A DNA stretch of 64,000 bases, taken from NCBI GenBank assembly GCA_021234155.1, contig JAJEKV010000051.1, positions 2,358,754 through 2,422,753 on the forward strand, in the 5' to 3' direction. How positions within the stretch are numbered: the first letter of the stretch is position 1; the number at the start of each line of letters is the position of its first letter. The position numbers and the translations under genes were made by a program. A model generated the notes under the pieces. That model did not search any database. It was not told the origin of the DNA and saw only the letters and a list, made by a program, of their open reading frames with translations. Positions 32,382-43,888 of this stretch are shown here, in pieces. The stretch comes from Isoetes taiwanensis (Eukaryota > Streptophyta > Lycopodiopsida > Isoetales > Isoetaceae).

Positions 32382-32983
32382 TGTAAAATATGTTCATGTT
32401 ATTCTTGTCCAATCTGGAAATTAAGACCTAGTTTGAACTCAGAACAAAGGAGATTGATCACGTTTGGTTTCATGTGAAGGCTAAGGTTTAATATCTCTCT
32501 AAGGTTATATGGTGCAATAGTAAATGGTTGAAGTTTAAACGAAAAATGCATTATAAGGTTTTATGCCTTATGGGATAATGCATCCAAGGGGGAAAAATTG
32601 ATTCAAGAGGGAAACTTGTTGTTCTCAGCTGCTATGGGTCGATCGGCATGCCATGGCGGCCGGATCCTGGCCGATTAAATAAGAAAAAAGTAGCCAGTGA
32701 TTGTGAATGGTTATTACAGGTTGAATATGTGTGCAGGTTGCCGGACTAAAGACCACGCTTGGGCTATCGAATGTTTTGCCAATAATAGCTACAATGATTC
32801 TGCCAATCTCATTGCTACAGTGTTATTACTGTAGCTTGCCAATGGTTGGGTAATAATTCAATGTTATGATATTATAGACCATTGAAGTTGTTGATGTTTC
32901 TTTTGTAAGTGTATGCATAGCAATAGCAAGTCTGCACCAATAGAATTGTGAAGATCAAATTGTTTAGAGTATTATTTTCTTCA
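32382..32983 (+). repeat. Element D 5' LTR
   Basis: Starts TGTAAAATATG and ends TTTTCTTCA. Pairs with 42133-42735. Confidence 0.95.
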
Positions 32984-32984
32984 T

Positions 32985-32996
32985 TGGTATCAGAGC
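32985..32996 (+). promoter_or_regulatory. Element D primer-binding site
   Basis: TGGTATCAGAGC, one base after the LTR end. Confidence 0.9.
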
Positions 32997-33006
32997 CTGA
33001 ATAATC

Positions 33007-33833
33007 ATGACAAGTAGATTTGGTGCTAATCTACTCAATGCTGTAGAAGTATTTAAAGGTGAGAGTGGCTTCCAAATCTGAAAGCAAAGTATCAGGGAAG
33101 TATTGGAGTTTGAAAACTTGTGGTACTTGATTGAGCCAAGTACAAGCAGACGTGGTACTAATGCTGTCTTAGGGACATCTAGTACAGGTGAAGCCAGCTC
33201 TAGTTCAAATGGAGAAGGTTCTGTAGCTGGTGGAGGTGCAGGAACTGCTGGAGGCAGTGGTAGCACTGCTCAAGTGGTAGCAGCTACAAGCACAGGAGTG
33301 GATGAGCAACTCAAAATCATGGAGGCACAAGCAATCATCTGCTGTAAGGTTGGTCCAGTGATTAAGTTGAAATTAAGGGGTTTAACTCCTAAGGAGATGT
33401 GGCAATATATGATAAGAAACTATGAAGCTAAAACTTCTTCACAAATAGATGTTCTAGAAAAGCAGTTGAGGAAGCTAAAATTGAGTGACAGGGAGAATAT
33501 AACAGAATTTTTAGAGAAGTTCGATTCAATAATAGCTGACCTAGAGGGGGCTGGTGTTATTTTGAATGAGCAATATCAGCTGTTAGCCGTATCTAGAGCA
33601 GTTGCTCATAATGCTTACCTTGCTACTTTGGTGAGAAATATTGCTAGAACAAAAGAACATGCTATCTAAATTATAAGGACAGAATTTGAGCAAAGGCAAA
33701 TGGGATATGATGATGATGAACAAACTACTGAAGTTTTGTATGCTGAAAAACATAAAGGGCAGAAAATCAGCAATAACAGTGACAAAGGGAAAATCGGACC
33801 ATGTTATAATTGCAATAATTATGGACACTTGAA
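33007..33833 (+). pseudogene. Element D gag, N-terminal part
   Basis: Starts MTSRFGANLLNAVEVFKG at 33007, closely matching the gag of element F. A TGA replaces the Trp codon at about 33080, and a TAA lies near 33667. In between is the copia gag (UBN2-like) core with TPKEMWQYMIRNYEAK and DVLEKQLRKLKL. The end is CYNCNNYGHLK, the first half of a CCHC zinc knuckle: the hAT element inserts right there. The second half of the knuckle (ADC) is at 38595. Confidence 0.87.
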
Positions 33834-35413
33834 GCAGGGATAGGTTCTATACGTACAAAATTCAAATTCCTGACGTATAAAGTCAAAAAATACGTATTTT
33901 TTAATAAAATACGTATTTAACATATTTAAACCTCGCCGGCCGGAAAAAAAAAATTCCGCGTACGTGAAAACAATGTGAAAGCGTACGCGAAAATTTTTTC
34001 GCGTACGCGAAACAGTGGAAACCGCGTACGCGAACACACACAAAAAAAAAAAAAAACCTTCTAAAATCTGTTATCCAGACTTTTACCTTATTAAACCTTT
34101 GCAAGGAAATAATACGGTACAATAAGCAGCCCTAAGACTAGTCAGGTGAGCCAATCTTAGGCATTGACTATGTCACCAATCTTAAAAAACCTTATTCTGC
34201 TATGCATTGTCAGATATTTGTAAAAATACATTGACAATAATGTAAACCTTCCAAATTCTTCCTATTTGCTTTACATAATACAATAATAATGTAAACTTTC
34301 CAGATTCTTCCTATTTGCTTTACATAATATAAGCTCATCTACTTACTTAGACAAATGGAGCTGAACATTTACACGCTCTGTTTAACTCTGTTTAACTTTT
34401 TAAACAAAATCAGACTTATAATATTCAAACCATATGTTGAACTTTATCCGGAAACCCATGTCTCTTGTATTAAACTCCAACTTATCAAGATGAATATGTG
34501 CTCCTTATCCAGTCTTTATTTCATAAAGAAAACAAAGCAGGGAGTAAAAGATCCTGTTACCTGCATCCAAAAAAACATAAACAAGCATTAGAATGGTTGC
34601 CATGTTTTGGATAGCAGGTGTCATGGGATCTTTTAAGGTATCCCCCTTCACCCTGCTTGTAATCAACAAACAGATCTAAGGGTCAGTTCTACAAAAAAAT
34701 ATACATCATAAGACCATAAGCAGCACCATATCATGGCAGCTTTTCAAAAGTACAGTCCAATGGTAATGATTGTACGCCCATGCCTATGTACGCCATGGTA
34801 AGCTATGCTTTGCCAACAAGTTTAAACTAGAAGTTTAATACATTTATCCCATTTCTATCCCTGCATTATATACTTAGACCATTATCATGATTTTAAGCAA
34901 GAACCTATGGTATTTCTGCTGCATATCTCAGCCATGTGCAGGCCACTCCTATCATTTCTGTAAGCCGCATCTCTCTCCCCTTTTAGCAATTAATCTTTAT
35001 GTTTATTTCAGCATCCTTTACTTTTTGTTAGCCTTGCACATCCATACCATCAATCCATCCTTCTTTTGCTTCTTTCTTACAGTTCTAACCATAATGTAGA
35101 ACGATATGCATTGGTCTTAACACTATTATTTCTACTGAATTTCTGTCATACAACAGATCATTTCTCTATGGCCCTCAAGTGGTTCCTTCATTTTCTTTAA
35201 CATCTATCATTTGTGCAATATTGCCCCATTAATCTATTCCCTTGCCTTATGCATTTTTTGAGTTGATCTATTATCTCATTAATCTACTTATCTCTGTTTT
35301 CTGCTTAATAGTTATCTTGTTCATGATATCTTAATATCATTCACATTCTCATCCACTAACTTGTCTGTATTCTATGCAGCCATAGATCTACTAAATAAAT
35401 AAATAAAATTCAT

Positions 35414-35863
35414 CTACTCAATTATAAGAACCTGGTTGTTTTGCTTGTGCACATAATCCTTGTTGTAATCCTTCAGATCTGTTAGAGGCTGTTGCACTAC
35501 ATCTTCTTTGCCAAGGGCTTCTGTAGATCCTTCAGATCTGCCATGCTCCTCCAGTTGTGGTCCAATGACTTGATTCTTCTCTTTATTGCATATGCTAGTG
35601 CTCCCAATGCTCATCAGCTTGCACCCATCTCCTTCAATCCCCTCAATCACGTTAGCATCCCCTTTCTTTTTGCTATTCTCTGGGCATTCTTTCAGGGCCT
35701 CTTTCACCACTGTTCTTCTAAACTGGAATAGCTTCTTGCTGCTAGTTTCCTTAGCCTTTTCTTCTGCAATCCTTTTCCTTGTGGCCATGTTTAGATCCCC
35801 CTTCTTTCTAGCCATACACACAGGTCGAAATTCTATCCGGGAGCCATGCAAGCCTAATGCCAT
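35414..35863 (-). pseudogene. Exon-like segment in the hAT element, copy 1 (unknown protein)
   Basis: A 149-codon minus-strand frame with CMARKKGDLNMATRKR, SSKKLFQFRRTVVKEALKEC and an acidic C-terminal part. I do not recognise it. Diverged copies of the same segments lie at 37613-37828 and 37324-37587. It may be a captured host gene fragment or a vestige of the autonomous element. Confidence 0.35.
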
Positions 35864-37323
35864 TTCTGCCGGATTGTTTTCCTTTTATGCCAACGGGCTG
35901 CACCTGTTACCGACAGTTCTGAGGAGCAATTTTAGATCCATACCTTTTGGTGCACGCTCCTCCCAGTAATCCATGTGTCTCTGCCAGTGCCAGCTTCATG
36001 CCATGTATGCGATTAGGTTTTGCTAGGTCCTGTGCCCAACTGTATTCTGTTGATCACGAACCCTATAATTGCTTTGTATATTTCCTTGTATTTTTTAATT
36101 TTCCATTTATTCGTATTCCATTCAAACCTTTACATATTTTCGTTTTTTTCCTTTGTTGCCGTTTACTGAGCATTTGCTACACATGCCTTTAAAGATAAGC
36201 AAAGTTTAATCTTTACCTTTAATAAAAAAAAAAAAAAAAAAAAAAAAAAAACTTCTAACCCGTTCTAGTTTCACTAGAACAGATAACCATTTGTCTATTT
36301 CCTTAGTAGGAAATAAGCAAATCCAATTGGCAGCCCTGGACATATACAGGCACTTATATGTCTAGGCCAAGACTAGGTACATAAAAAAGACATTGAGAAA
36401 CTATGTAAAGATCCAAATGACTGCAGATAAATTTCCATTACATTGCTATGCTCATTCTCAAGTTACATTGATCATAATATCACTTTTACACTATAAACCA
36501 TGAAATATCTCACTGTTTTGCAAGGCTTTACCTCTTGTACTCTGAAAACATAAAGTCTAAATTATTACCATGGCTTAAGTACAATATCAGTTGCAATCGT
36601 GCCACTATTCATATCCATGACACATTTAATCCTCATATCTTTAACTCATGTATATCTTCAGCTGTTTCTTTTGCAAATACAAAACAAAGAGCAAGGAAAC
36701 CTGTTACCTGCATCCACAAACAAAAAACAAGCATCAGCATGGTTGTATTGTAAGGGATAGCAGGTGTCATGGGTTTCCTTGAGGTTATCCCATTTCACCC
36801 TGCTTGTATTTACGCTAAAAGCATAATAAATAGGAGATTTATAGCCTAAGAACCCAGGCTACAACATATCTTAGTAGCTTGTTCAAATAGATGTTCTGGC
36901 TGCAACTATAAACTGTTAGATCTACTCAGATTTCTATTCCCCTTTCTGAAACATAGCAAATGCTACTTATGTCTTCTACCTCTCAAATTCAGACATAAGA
37001 TGTAACTGTTAATTAGCCCAGAAACCTCAACAACACCATATCTTAGTATTTGTTTAAATAGATAAAGCAATAGATCTGATTTAATTCCTGCAAAATGCCT
37101 AGATCTGATCTGCTATTCACAATGAAACACACATGTAAGCACATTATTCCTATTAAATTATCTAACCATCCACCTGTTTCTCTATTAGTAGATTATTTCT
37201 CTTTCCAAGATCTATAATACCTTGCATTCTAATTTTCTATATGTTAAATTGCCAGGCTGATATAGCAGCCACCAATAAGCAGATTATTGAAATACTTTCC
37301 TTCTAGATCCTAAGGAAATACTA

Positions 37324-37828
37324 TCAAACCTTAGTTGGACGTTCAGGAATTCTAGCTTTCTCCATTATGGAATCTTCAGATCTGCTAACATCTTGATTGT
37401 TGTAAGTGCAGTCCAGGACATCCATTCCTTTTGCTGAATTAGCATATGCCTTTTCCATTATTGTGTGCTCTGCATCCTCAGGTCCAGCATCAATTCTATT
37501 TGCTGCATTTCTAATTTCCACATCTCTACTGCCATTGCATGCATCTTTCTCACTAGCTGGGCAAGCTTTTAGAGGGGGATCTACCACAGCATGCTGGTAT
37601 TCATAGATCTTCTTATTGCTCTTTGGATTTCTTTTTCCTCGATAACCTCTTGCGGGTGGCCATATTCAAATCGCCCTTCTTTCTGACCATGATTAGCCTA
37701 ATGCTTCTAAATCCGGAGCTATCCCTTTTCTTAGCAAGAAGAGTAAAGCACAGACCGGATTGCATGTTCTTTAAATGGGCCGCCCATGTCCTTAATACCG
37801 ACTGTACTGGGATGGGTTTCGTTTCCAT
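37324..37828 (-). pseudogene. Exon-like segment in the hAT element, copy 2 (unknown protein)
   Basis: Two minus-strand frames: one with MVRKKGDLNMATRKRLSRKK and a second with KACPASEKDACNGSRDVEI, together matching copy 1 at 35414-35863 in order. Frameshifted and diverged. Flanking blocks such as TTACCTGCATCCA ... CACCCTGCTTGTA are also duplicated (34557-34670 and 36704-36812). Confidence 0.35.
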
Positions 37829-38594
37829 ACCTCACTACTAGTTTGTACTGTGACCTTAAGGTCGGAATCGTCATCTGCCATCTCATCTCTAGCAACCGTC
37901 TCCATCTTCCAGAGATCTGCAAGTTTCGGCTCCAAGAAAAAGCCCTAAAAGTTGTTCCACGATTTTCCTGTATTTCGAGTTAGTATTTTTAGATTTGTAC
38001 AAGAATACATTAATTCACCATATCATTTATCTTTTGTCAAGTGCAAACCATTAGAAGGATATGTTTGAAGCTCTAAATCTGTATGCATCCACCCATGTGC
38101 AATTTAGGTTTGCCATAGTTTATGCAACCTTTGGGTTATATTGCATATTTGCAATCAAGTGCGGAATTTCATAAACCGTCTTTGCCCAGACCTGCATCCA
38201 TTGTTTTTTGTCATAAGGGATGTTTTCCAAAGATATTCTATCCAAATATGTATGTCCTGCTCATCAAATTCATCTTATAATAAAAAAAAAAAGACGTGTG
38301 AAACCTTCCTGTCTGAAATTCGCAGATGAAGGTTTTCGCGTATGCGAAAATTTTTTTTTTTTTATTTTTTTTTTTGGCGTCACAGACGGTTTTTTCTTGT
38401 TTGGCGTCAGACGCCACAAAAATTTTTCGTCAGACGCTTTTCCGTTGTTTCGCAGACGCCGAAAATCTTCCGACGCCGGAATTTTTTTTTGCCGTATTTT
38501 TTGCGTTTTATACGGCAAATATGTGCCGTATCATACAATTCATACGTATTCCGTATAAAACGTACAGCGTATTGAACCTATCCCTGACTTGAAG

Positions 38595-41500
38595 GCTGAC
38601 TGTCCTAAGTTAAGGAAAGAGACAATTTGTTATAATTGTGAAGGGAAAGGTCACATTGCCTCCAATTGCTCAAGTCCTAAGAGCCAAAACTATAAAGGAA
38701 GAGGCAGAGGCAGGGGATATAGAGGAGGACCTGCTGGTAGAGGAAGGGGTACAGCAAAAACCAGCCCATCCTTGAATCTAGCTCAAGAGTCTCGAGGGGA
38801 TGAAGACGAACAAAATGAAGATGATGAGGTAAAACATCCTGAATTATGTCATTTGCTAAAACATGAAAATAACCATGATATAATGATTATAGATTCAGGA
38901 GCTGAGAGGACAGTAACATCATCTACACACATGCTCAAGAATTGTAGGGGAGTCAAGGAGGGGCACGTGCAATTAGGAAATGGAGAGTTGCAAGAAATTA
39001 GAGATGTTGGGATGCTGGAACTCTTTGATTTGGAAGGCAAAGCAGTTAAATTAGGAGAGGTTCTCTGTGTGCCAGGATAAGTCGGAAATTTAATTTCTGT
39101 GTGTCAGTTAGTAGATCTTGGATATAAAGTCCTTTTTGAAAGGCTGCAATGTAAAGTGTTTTTTGACAATAAATTGAAGTTTGTTGGAAAAAGAGTTGGG
39201 AATTTATTTGGTCTTAATGCTGATCACCTTGCTCAAAGTATCAACTTGGTAACTTGCTCAAGTGTTAAATTGTGGCATGAAAGAATGTGTCATGTAAATT
39301 CAAAAACAATTGAGCTTTTAATCAAAAAGGGGTTGTTAGAAGCTTCTGAGCTCAAGGATGAAAAATTCAAGTGTGCAGGTTGTATTCTAGGCAAGCACAC
39401 AAGGCTGCCCTTCAAAAAATCACTGAAAGGAGCAAAGGGGGTGCTGGATTTGATCCATTCAGACCTATGTGATCCACTGAATGTAACAAGTATCTCTGGA
39501 AAAAGATACTTTATGACCTTTATTGATGATTACAGCAGATTGACAAAAATATATTGTTTGAGTACCAAAGATCAAGCTCTTCAGGCATTTAAGAACTTTA
39601 TAAATGAAGTACAACTAGAAACTGGAAGAAAGGTGAGATGTCTACGCACAGACAGAGGAGGAGAGTTTATGTCAAATGAATTTAAACACTATTGTAATGC
39701 ACTTGGCATCAAACGACAGTTGACCTGCAGATTCTCCCCTCAACAAAATGGGATTGCTGAGAGGAAGAATAAAACTATACTTAATGCTGTTAGAAGCATG
39801 CTTAAGTATTCAGGGTTGCCCAACTTCCTTTGGGAAGAGGCTGTTAAGGCAGCGGTCTTTGTGCAGAACTTGCTGCCCTCTATAAGCATTAAAGGACAAA
39901 TCCCATTAACACTTTGGAGTGGAAAGACCCCTGACTATACCAGACTGAAAGCCTATGGCTGTTTAGCATATGCCCATGTGCCAGAAGAGCTCAGGAAAAA
40001 GTTGGACGACAGGGCATACATTACTTATATAGTCGGGTATGATTCACAATCCAAGGCCTACCGGTTATATGATCCAACCAAAAGAAGAATCATTGTAAGT
40101 AGAGATGTCTTGTTTGATGAGGATCAATTCTATAAGGTGCTGCCAAGAATTAACAGTCCTGCAGATTTGGTTGAAAGTAAGGTTGAAAAACGGGTACAAT
40201 TCAAGGATGAAGGTGGCAGACCTGCAATGATGACTGATATGGATGAAGAAGATGAAATAATACTGGACCAACCACTGCCCAACACTGCTAGTGTGCAGCA
40301 AGAGGTTGCAGAAGAGGAAACAAGTATTGAACCTGTGTTGTCTAACACTAATGTGGACTTTGAGAATGTGCAGAATGATGATGTAGCAGACCAAGAGGTA
40401 AACAAACCAGCTGGCCCTATTAGGAGAAAGAAACGGATTGAAGCTCAAATCATTAAAGATGAAGGTGAAACTAATCATGAAAAGTTTGGAAGGGACAATC
40501 TTGGAAAAAGCAAAAGACTCAAAGAAAAGGAAGGTGAGATTCTTGGTTTATTTGAGATACTAATGCACTTGGATATTTCAGTTCCCAAAACTTATGAAGA
40601 GGCAATTAACTCAGCTGACAGCAAAGAATGGTCAAAAGCAATGCAAGGGGAAATGAATTCCTTTAGCAGGACTGATACATATGACCTAGTAGATGCTCCA
40701 GAAAATAAAAATATTGTTGGATGTAAATGGTTGTACAAGTTAAAACAGAAGCAGATGGTAAAACTCCTAAGTTTAAAGCTCGGCTGGTAGCTCAAGGGTT
40801 TTCACAGAAATATGGTCAGGATTATGAAGAAACGTTTTCCCCACTGGTTAAAATGAATAGTATAAGAATGCTTTTAGCAATTGCCAATGCAGAAAATCTG
40901 GAGATACATCATATGGATGTAAACACAGCATTTCTAAATGCAAAGCTTGAGGAAGACATTTATATGAAACAGCCTAAAGGTTTTGAAAAGGGAACTGGAA
41001 AGGTCTGGAAGTTAAAAAGGGCAGTATATGGTCTGAAACAATCGCCGAGGGAATGGTACAAATGTATAGATTCCTACTTGAGAGAACAAGCATTTGATAA
41101 GTTACAGAATGATGGCAACCTTTACAAATACAAAGCTGGAGAAGATTGGTGCATAATAGCCCTGTATGTTGATGATAATTTGATGATCTCAAATGGGATA
41201 AAAGCTTTGGATCACTGCAAGAAAGTTCTGAATAACAAATTTAAGATGTCAGATCTAGGTGAGCTAAGGAAGTTCTTGGGGATTGAAGTGCACAGGAACA
41301 GGCCAAATAAAACCTTGACGCTCACACAAAGAAGTCAAATAGAAGGCATGCTAAAAAAAATTAATATGGAGGACTCCAATTGTGCCAGGTATGAAAAGAT
41401 CTGCCAAGATGGGCCCAAAAACAGAAGAAGAAAGGGAGGAAATGAAAAATATACCTTACATGTCCCTGGTAGGATGTCTATTCTATGTAGCTAATTGCAC

Positions 41501-42137
41501 ACGCCCTGATATAGCTTTTGCAGTCAATATGTTGAGCAGATACAATAATGATCCAGGAAGGGACCACTGGATAGCAGCAAAAAGGATATTGAGGTACTTC
41601 AAAGGAACAATGAATGATGGGATAACATATAGTACAGGGAATATGCAATTGCAAGCCTACTGTGATGCAGACTGGGGAGGAGATGTGGACACACGAAAAT
41701 CAACTTCTGGTTACTTAGTTTTCTTAGGAGGGGCTCCAGTTGCATGGAAGTGCAAAAAGCAAACTGCAATTGCTATGTCTAATGCAGAGGCAGAATATGC
41801 CTCAGCTGCCTTGACCACTAAGGAGATAATCGGGGAAAGAATTTTATTGTGTGAACTTGGTCATAACCAGTTGGAGGCCACTGAACTGTACTGTGATAGC
41901 ACCAGCTGCATTGCAATGACCAAAGATCCAGTTCTACATGAGAGGACAAAACATATAGAGCTGGAGCTTCATTTTATCAGGGATATTGTGAAGAAAAATA
42001 CAGTCAAATTAGTTTATGTGAGTACTTCAAGACAACTGGAAGACATCTTAACAAAGGCATTGTCAGAAAGGAAGTTTACAGAATTAAAACAACTGATTCA
42101 GAGCAGCAGTGCAGATAACATGAAGGGGGGAATGTAA
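38595..42137 (+). pseudogene. Element D gag end and pol: protease, integrase, reverse transcriptase, RNase H (copia)
   Basis: After the hAT element it resumes with ADCPKLRKE and a second knuckle CYNCEGKGHIASNC. The protease motif is IMIIDSGAERTV. A TAA at about 39078 interrupts the frame. Integrase follows (39099-40790): LWHERMCHVNSKT and CAGCILGKHTR form the HHCC part, and DLCDP, RTDRGGEF and NGIAERKN carry the D, D and E. Reverse transcriptase (40727-41494) has HHMDVNTAFLNA and ALYVDDNLMIS. RNase H (41382-42137) has STSGYLVFLGGAPVAWKCKK and NAEAEYASA and ends NMKGGM. Frame changes near 40740 and 41390 break it. Confidence 0.92.
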
Positions 42138-42735
42138 AATATGTTCATGTTATTCTTGTCCAATCTGGTAATTAAGACCTAGTCTGAACTCAGAACAAAG
42201 AAGATTGATCACGTTTGGTTTCATGTGAAGGCTAAGGTTTAATATCTCTCTAAGGTTATATGGTGCAATAGTACATGGTTGAAGTTTAAACGAAAAATGC
42301 ATTATAAGGTTTTATGCCTTATGGGATAATGCATCCAAGGGGGGAAAATTGATTCAAGAGGGAAACTTGCTGTTCTCAGCTGCTATGGGTCGATCGGCAT
42401 GCCATGGCGGCCGGATCCTGGCCGATTAAATAAGAAAGAAGTAGCCAGTGATTGTGAATGGTTATTACAGGTTGAATATGTGTGCAGGTTGCCGGACTAA
42501 AGACCACGCTTGGGTTATCGAATGTTTTGCCAATAATAGCTACAGTGATTCTGCCAATCTCATTGCTACAGTGTTATTACTGTAGCTTGCCAATGGTTGG
42601 GTAATAATTCAATGTTATGGTATTATAGACCATTGAAGTTGTTGATTGTTTCTTTTGTAAGTGTATGCATAGCAATAGCAAGTCTGCACCAATAGAATTG
42701 TGAAGATCAAATTGTTTAGAGTATTATTTTCTTCA
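42133..42735 (+). repeat. Element D 3' LTR
   Basis: 603 bp, TGTAAAATATG to TTTTCTTCA, followed by the target duplication TACCA. Confidence 0.95.
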
Positions 42736-42740
42736 TACCA

Positions 42741-43338
42741 GAAGAAATTAAAGGCCTACAAAGAGTACATGAAGAAGTGGGAGGCCTACAACTCCTACTA
42801 TCAGGCAAACAAGGTCACTTACATCGAGGGAGGACGGCCATCCAAGAAGAAGACTCTCAAGCCGCCTCCAGAGAAGCCAGTACCCCCCAAGAAGCCAGTA
42901 GCAAAAAAGCCCGGATCGACTGTCGCAAGCAGTCCAAGAGATCCGGCATTTTCAGAGAAGCTACGGGCTCCTCATCCCCCGAGCACCATTCGCCAGACTC
43001 GTCAAGGAGGTCGTACAAGAGTTCGACACGAGCATGAGAGTGGGCAATGTGTGGAAAGCAAGAAAGCTCGAACAATTCTTAGGTGACAGTCGGTCAGGCA
43101 TGGAGGCAGAGGCCTGGCTGGACGAGATGAGCGAATATGGGAATGAAGGACAAAGACAAAGGCAGGGTGGCTACAACAAACTTGAAGGGAGCAGCTAGGA
43201 TATGGTGGAAAGGATATGCTAAGGCACATGGATTGAGCAGAGACAGCTGCAGATTCAAGAAGTTCGCTAAAGAATTCAAGCGCCACTATGTGCCAGGGAG
43301 CACAAATGCCACATGATGCAGCAATTCTATCGGCTAGA
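42741..43338 (+). pseudogene. Element C H3-like ORF end fused to gag
   Basis: Continues the H3-like ORF: KKLKAYKEYMKKWEAYNSYY matches the linker of element B. In another frame VQEIRHFQRSYGLLIPRAPF and ARLVKEVVQEF are the alphaN and alpha1 helices of a histone H3 fold (about 42926-43041). The same frame then runs straight into gag as SMRV-GNVWKARKLEQFLGD and MEAEAWLDEMSEYGNE. Relative to element B this removes the rest of the fold, ORF2 and the gag start, and makes an in-frame junction. The capsid core continues in a different frame (AARIWWKGYAKAHGLSRD) until element F at 43339. Confidence 0.8.
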
Positions 43339-43880
43339 TGAAAACTTCTGTATATTCGTCCTGTCAGTACTTCAATCAAAGATGCAGAACTAATATAGAT
43401 CCGGCTTATCTTTCTCTCAGCGATTCGCTGCTATCAAGCAATTCCAGGTAAAAAACCCAGAGCATACAACAACCCAGCAACAAGAAATCCAGACTACCCA
43501 GAGCAAGAAATCCAGACTAGAATAAGTCCCGGAACTAACTAACCTCGACTTTGAAAACATTAACGGCCCGGCGGCAGCCCAGTTGCCTTAGCCCAACCTC
43601 GGATTTAAACACGGCTATGGCAAGATTCGGCGGCCTCACATCTCCATCTAATTGTCGGCAATCAAGCATCATGATCCGGCCGGTTTCTGCAAGCCAATCC
43701 GTTCACAGTCTTCTCTTAGCAGATTCGTCCGCCGTTTCCACCTATGTACGATCCTGATTTTTCCCTTTTGTTTTATAGCCTGGTTTTGTCGGTCAGAGTA
43801 GCCTATGCTTGCCACGTATAATATTAAGCCATTACAACATATTATTTCATTCCCACCATGGTGACATGATATTTTCAACA
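43339..43880 (-). repeat. Element F 3' LTR
   Basis: Plus-strand ends TGAAAACTTCTG and ATTTTCAACA. It is identical to the other LTR over long outer parts, but a patch at about 43528-43670 differs strongly. A purine tract (minus strand ATGAAGGAGGAG) abuts it. Confidence 0.93.
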
Positions 43881-43888
43881 CTCCTCCT

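Larger units (their letters stand above)
33834..38586. mobile_element. Nonautonomous hAT-type DNA transposon, about 4.75 kb
   Basis: Flanked by an exact 8-bp duplication ACTTGAAG (33826-33833 and 38587-38594). Terminal inverted repeats are CAGGGATAGGTTCTATACG at the left and CAGGGATAGGTTCAATACG at the right. An 8-bp duplication with CA-starting short TIRs is the hAT signature. Subterminal repeats are obvious: CGCGTACGCGAA units at the left (33956-34034) and TTCGCGTATGCGAAAA plus CAGACGCC units at the right (about 38335-38480), likely transposase-binding sites. No transposase is visible. The interior has two diverged copies of a roughly 2 kb unit, each with a minus-strand exon-like segment containing KKGDLNMATRKR (35414-35863 and 37613-37828), plus a long A-run (about 36222-36251). 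Confidence 0.9.
32382..42735 (+). mobile_element. Element D: Ty1/copia retrotransposon with an internal hAT insertion
   Basis: A 10.35 kb element with about 602-bp LTRs, flanked by a perfect 5-bp target duplication TACCA (32377-32381 and 42736-42740). The primer site TGGTATCAGAGC is at 32985-32996 and a polypurine tract GAAGGGGGGAA lies before the 3' LTR. Domain order gag, protease, integrase, reverse transcriptase, RNase H is typical of copia. Without the hAT element it is about 5.6 kb. Gag and pol contain several stops and frameshifts. The LTRs differ at about a dozen positions by eye. Confidence 0.95.
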
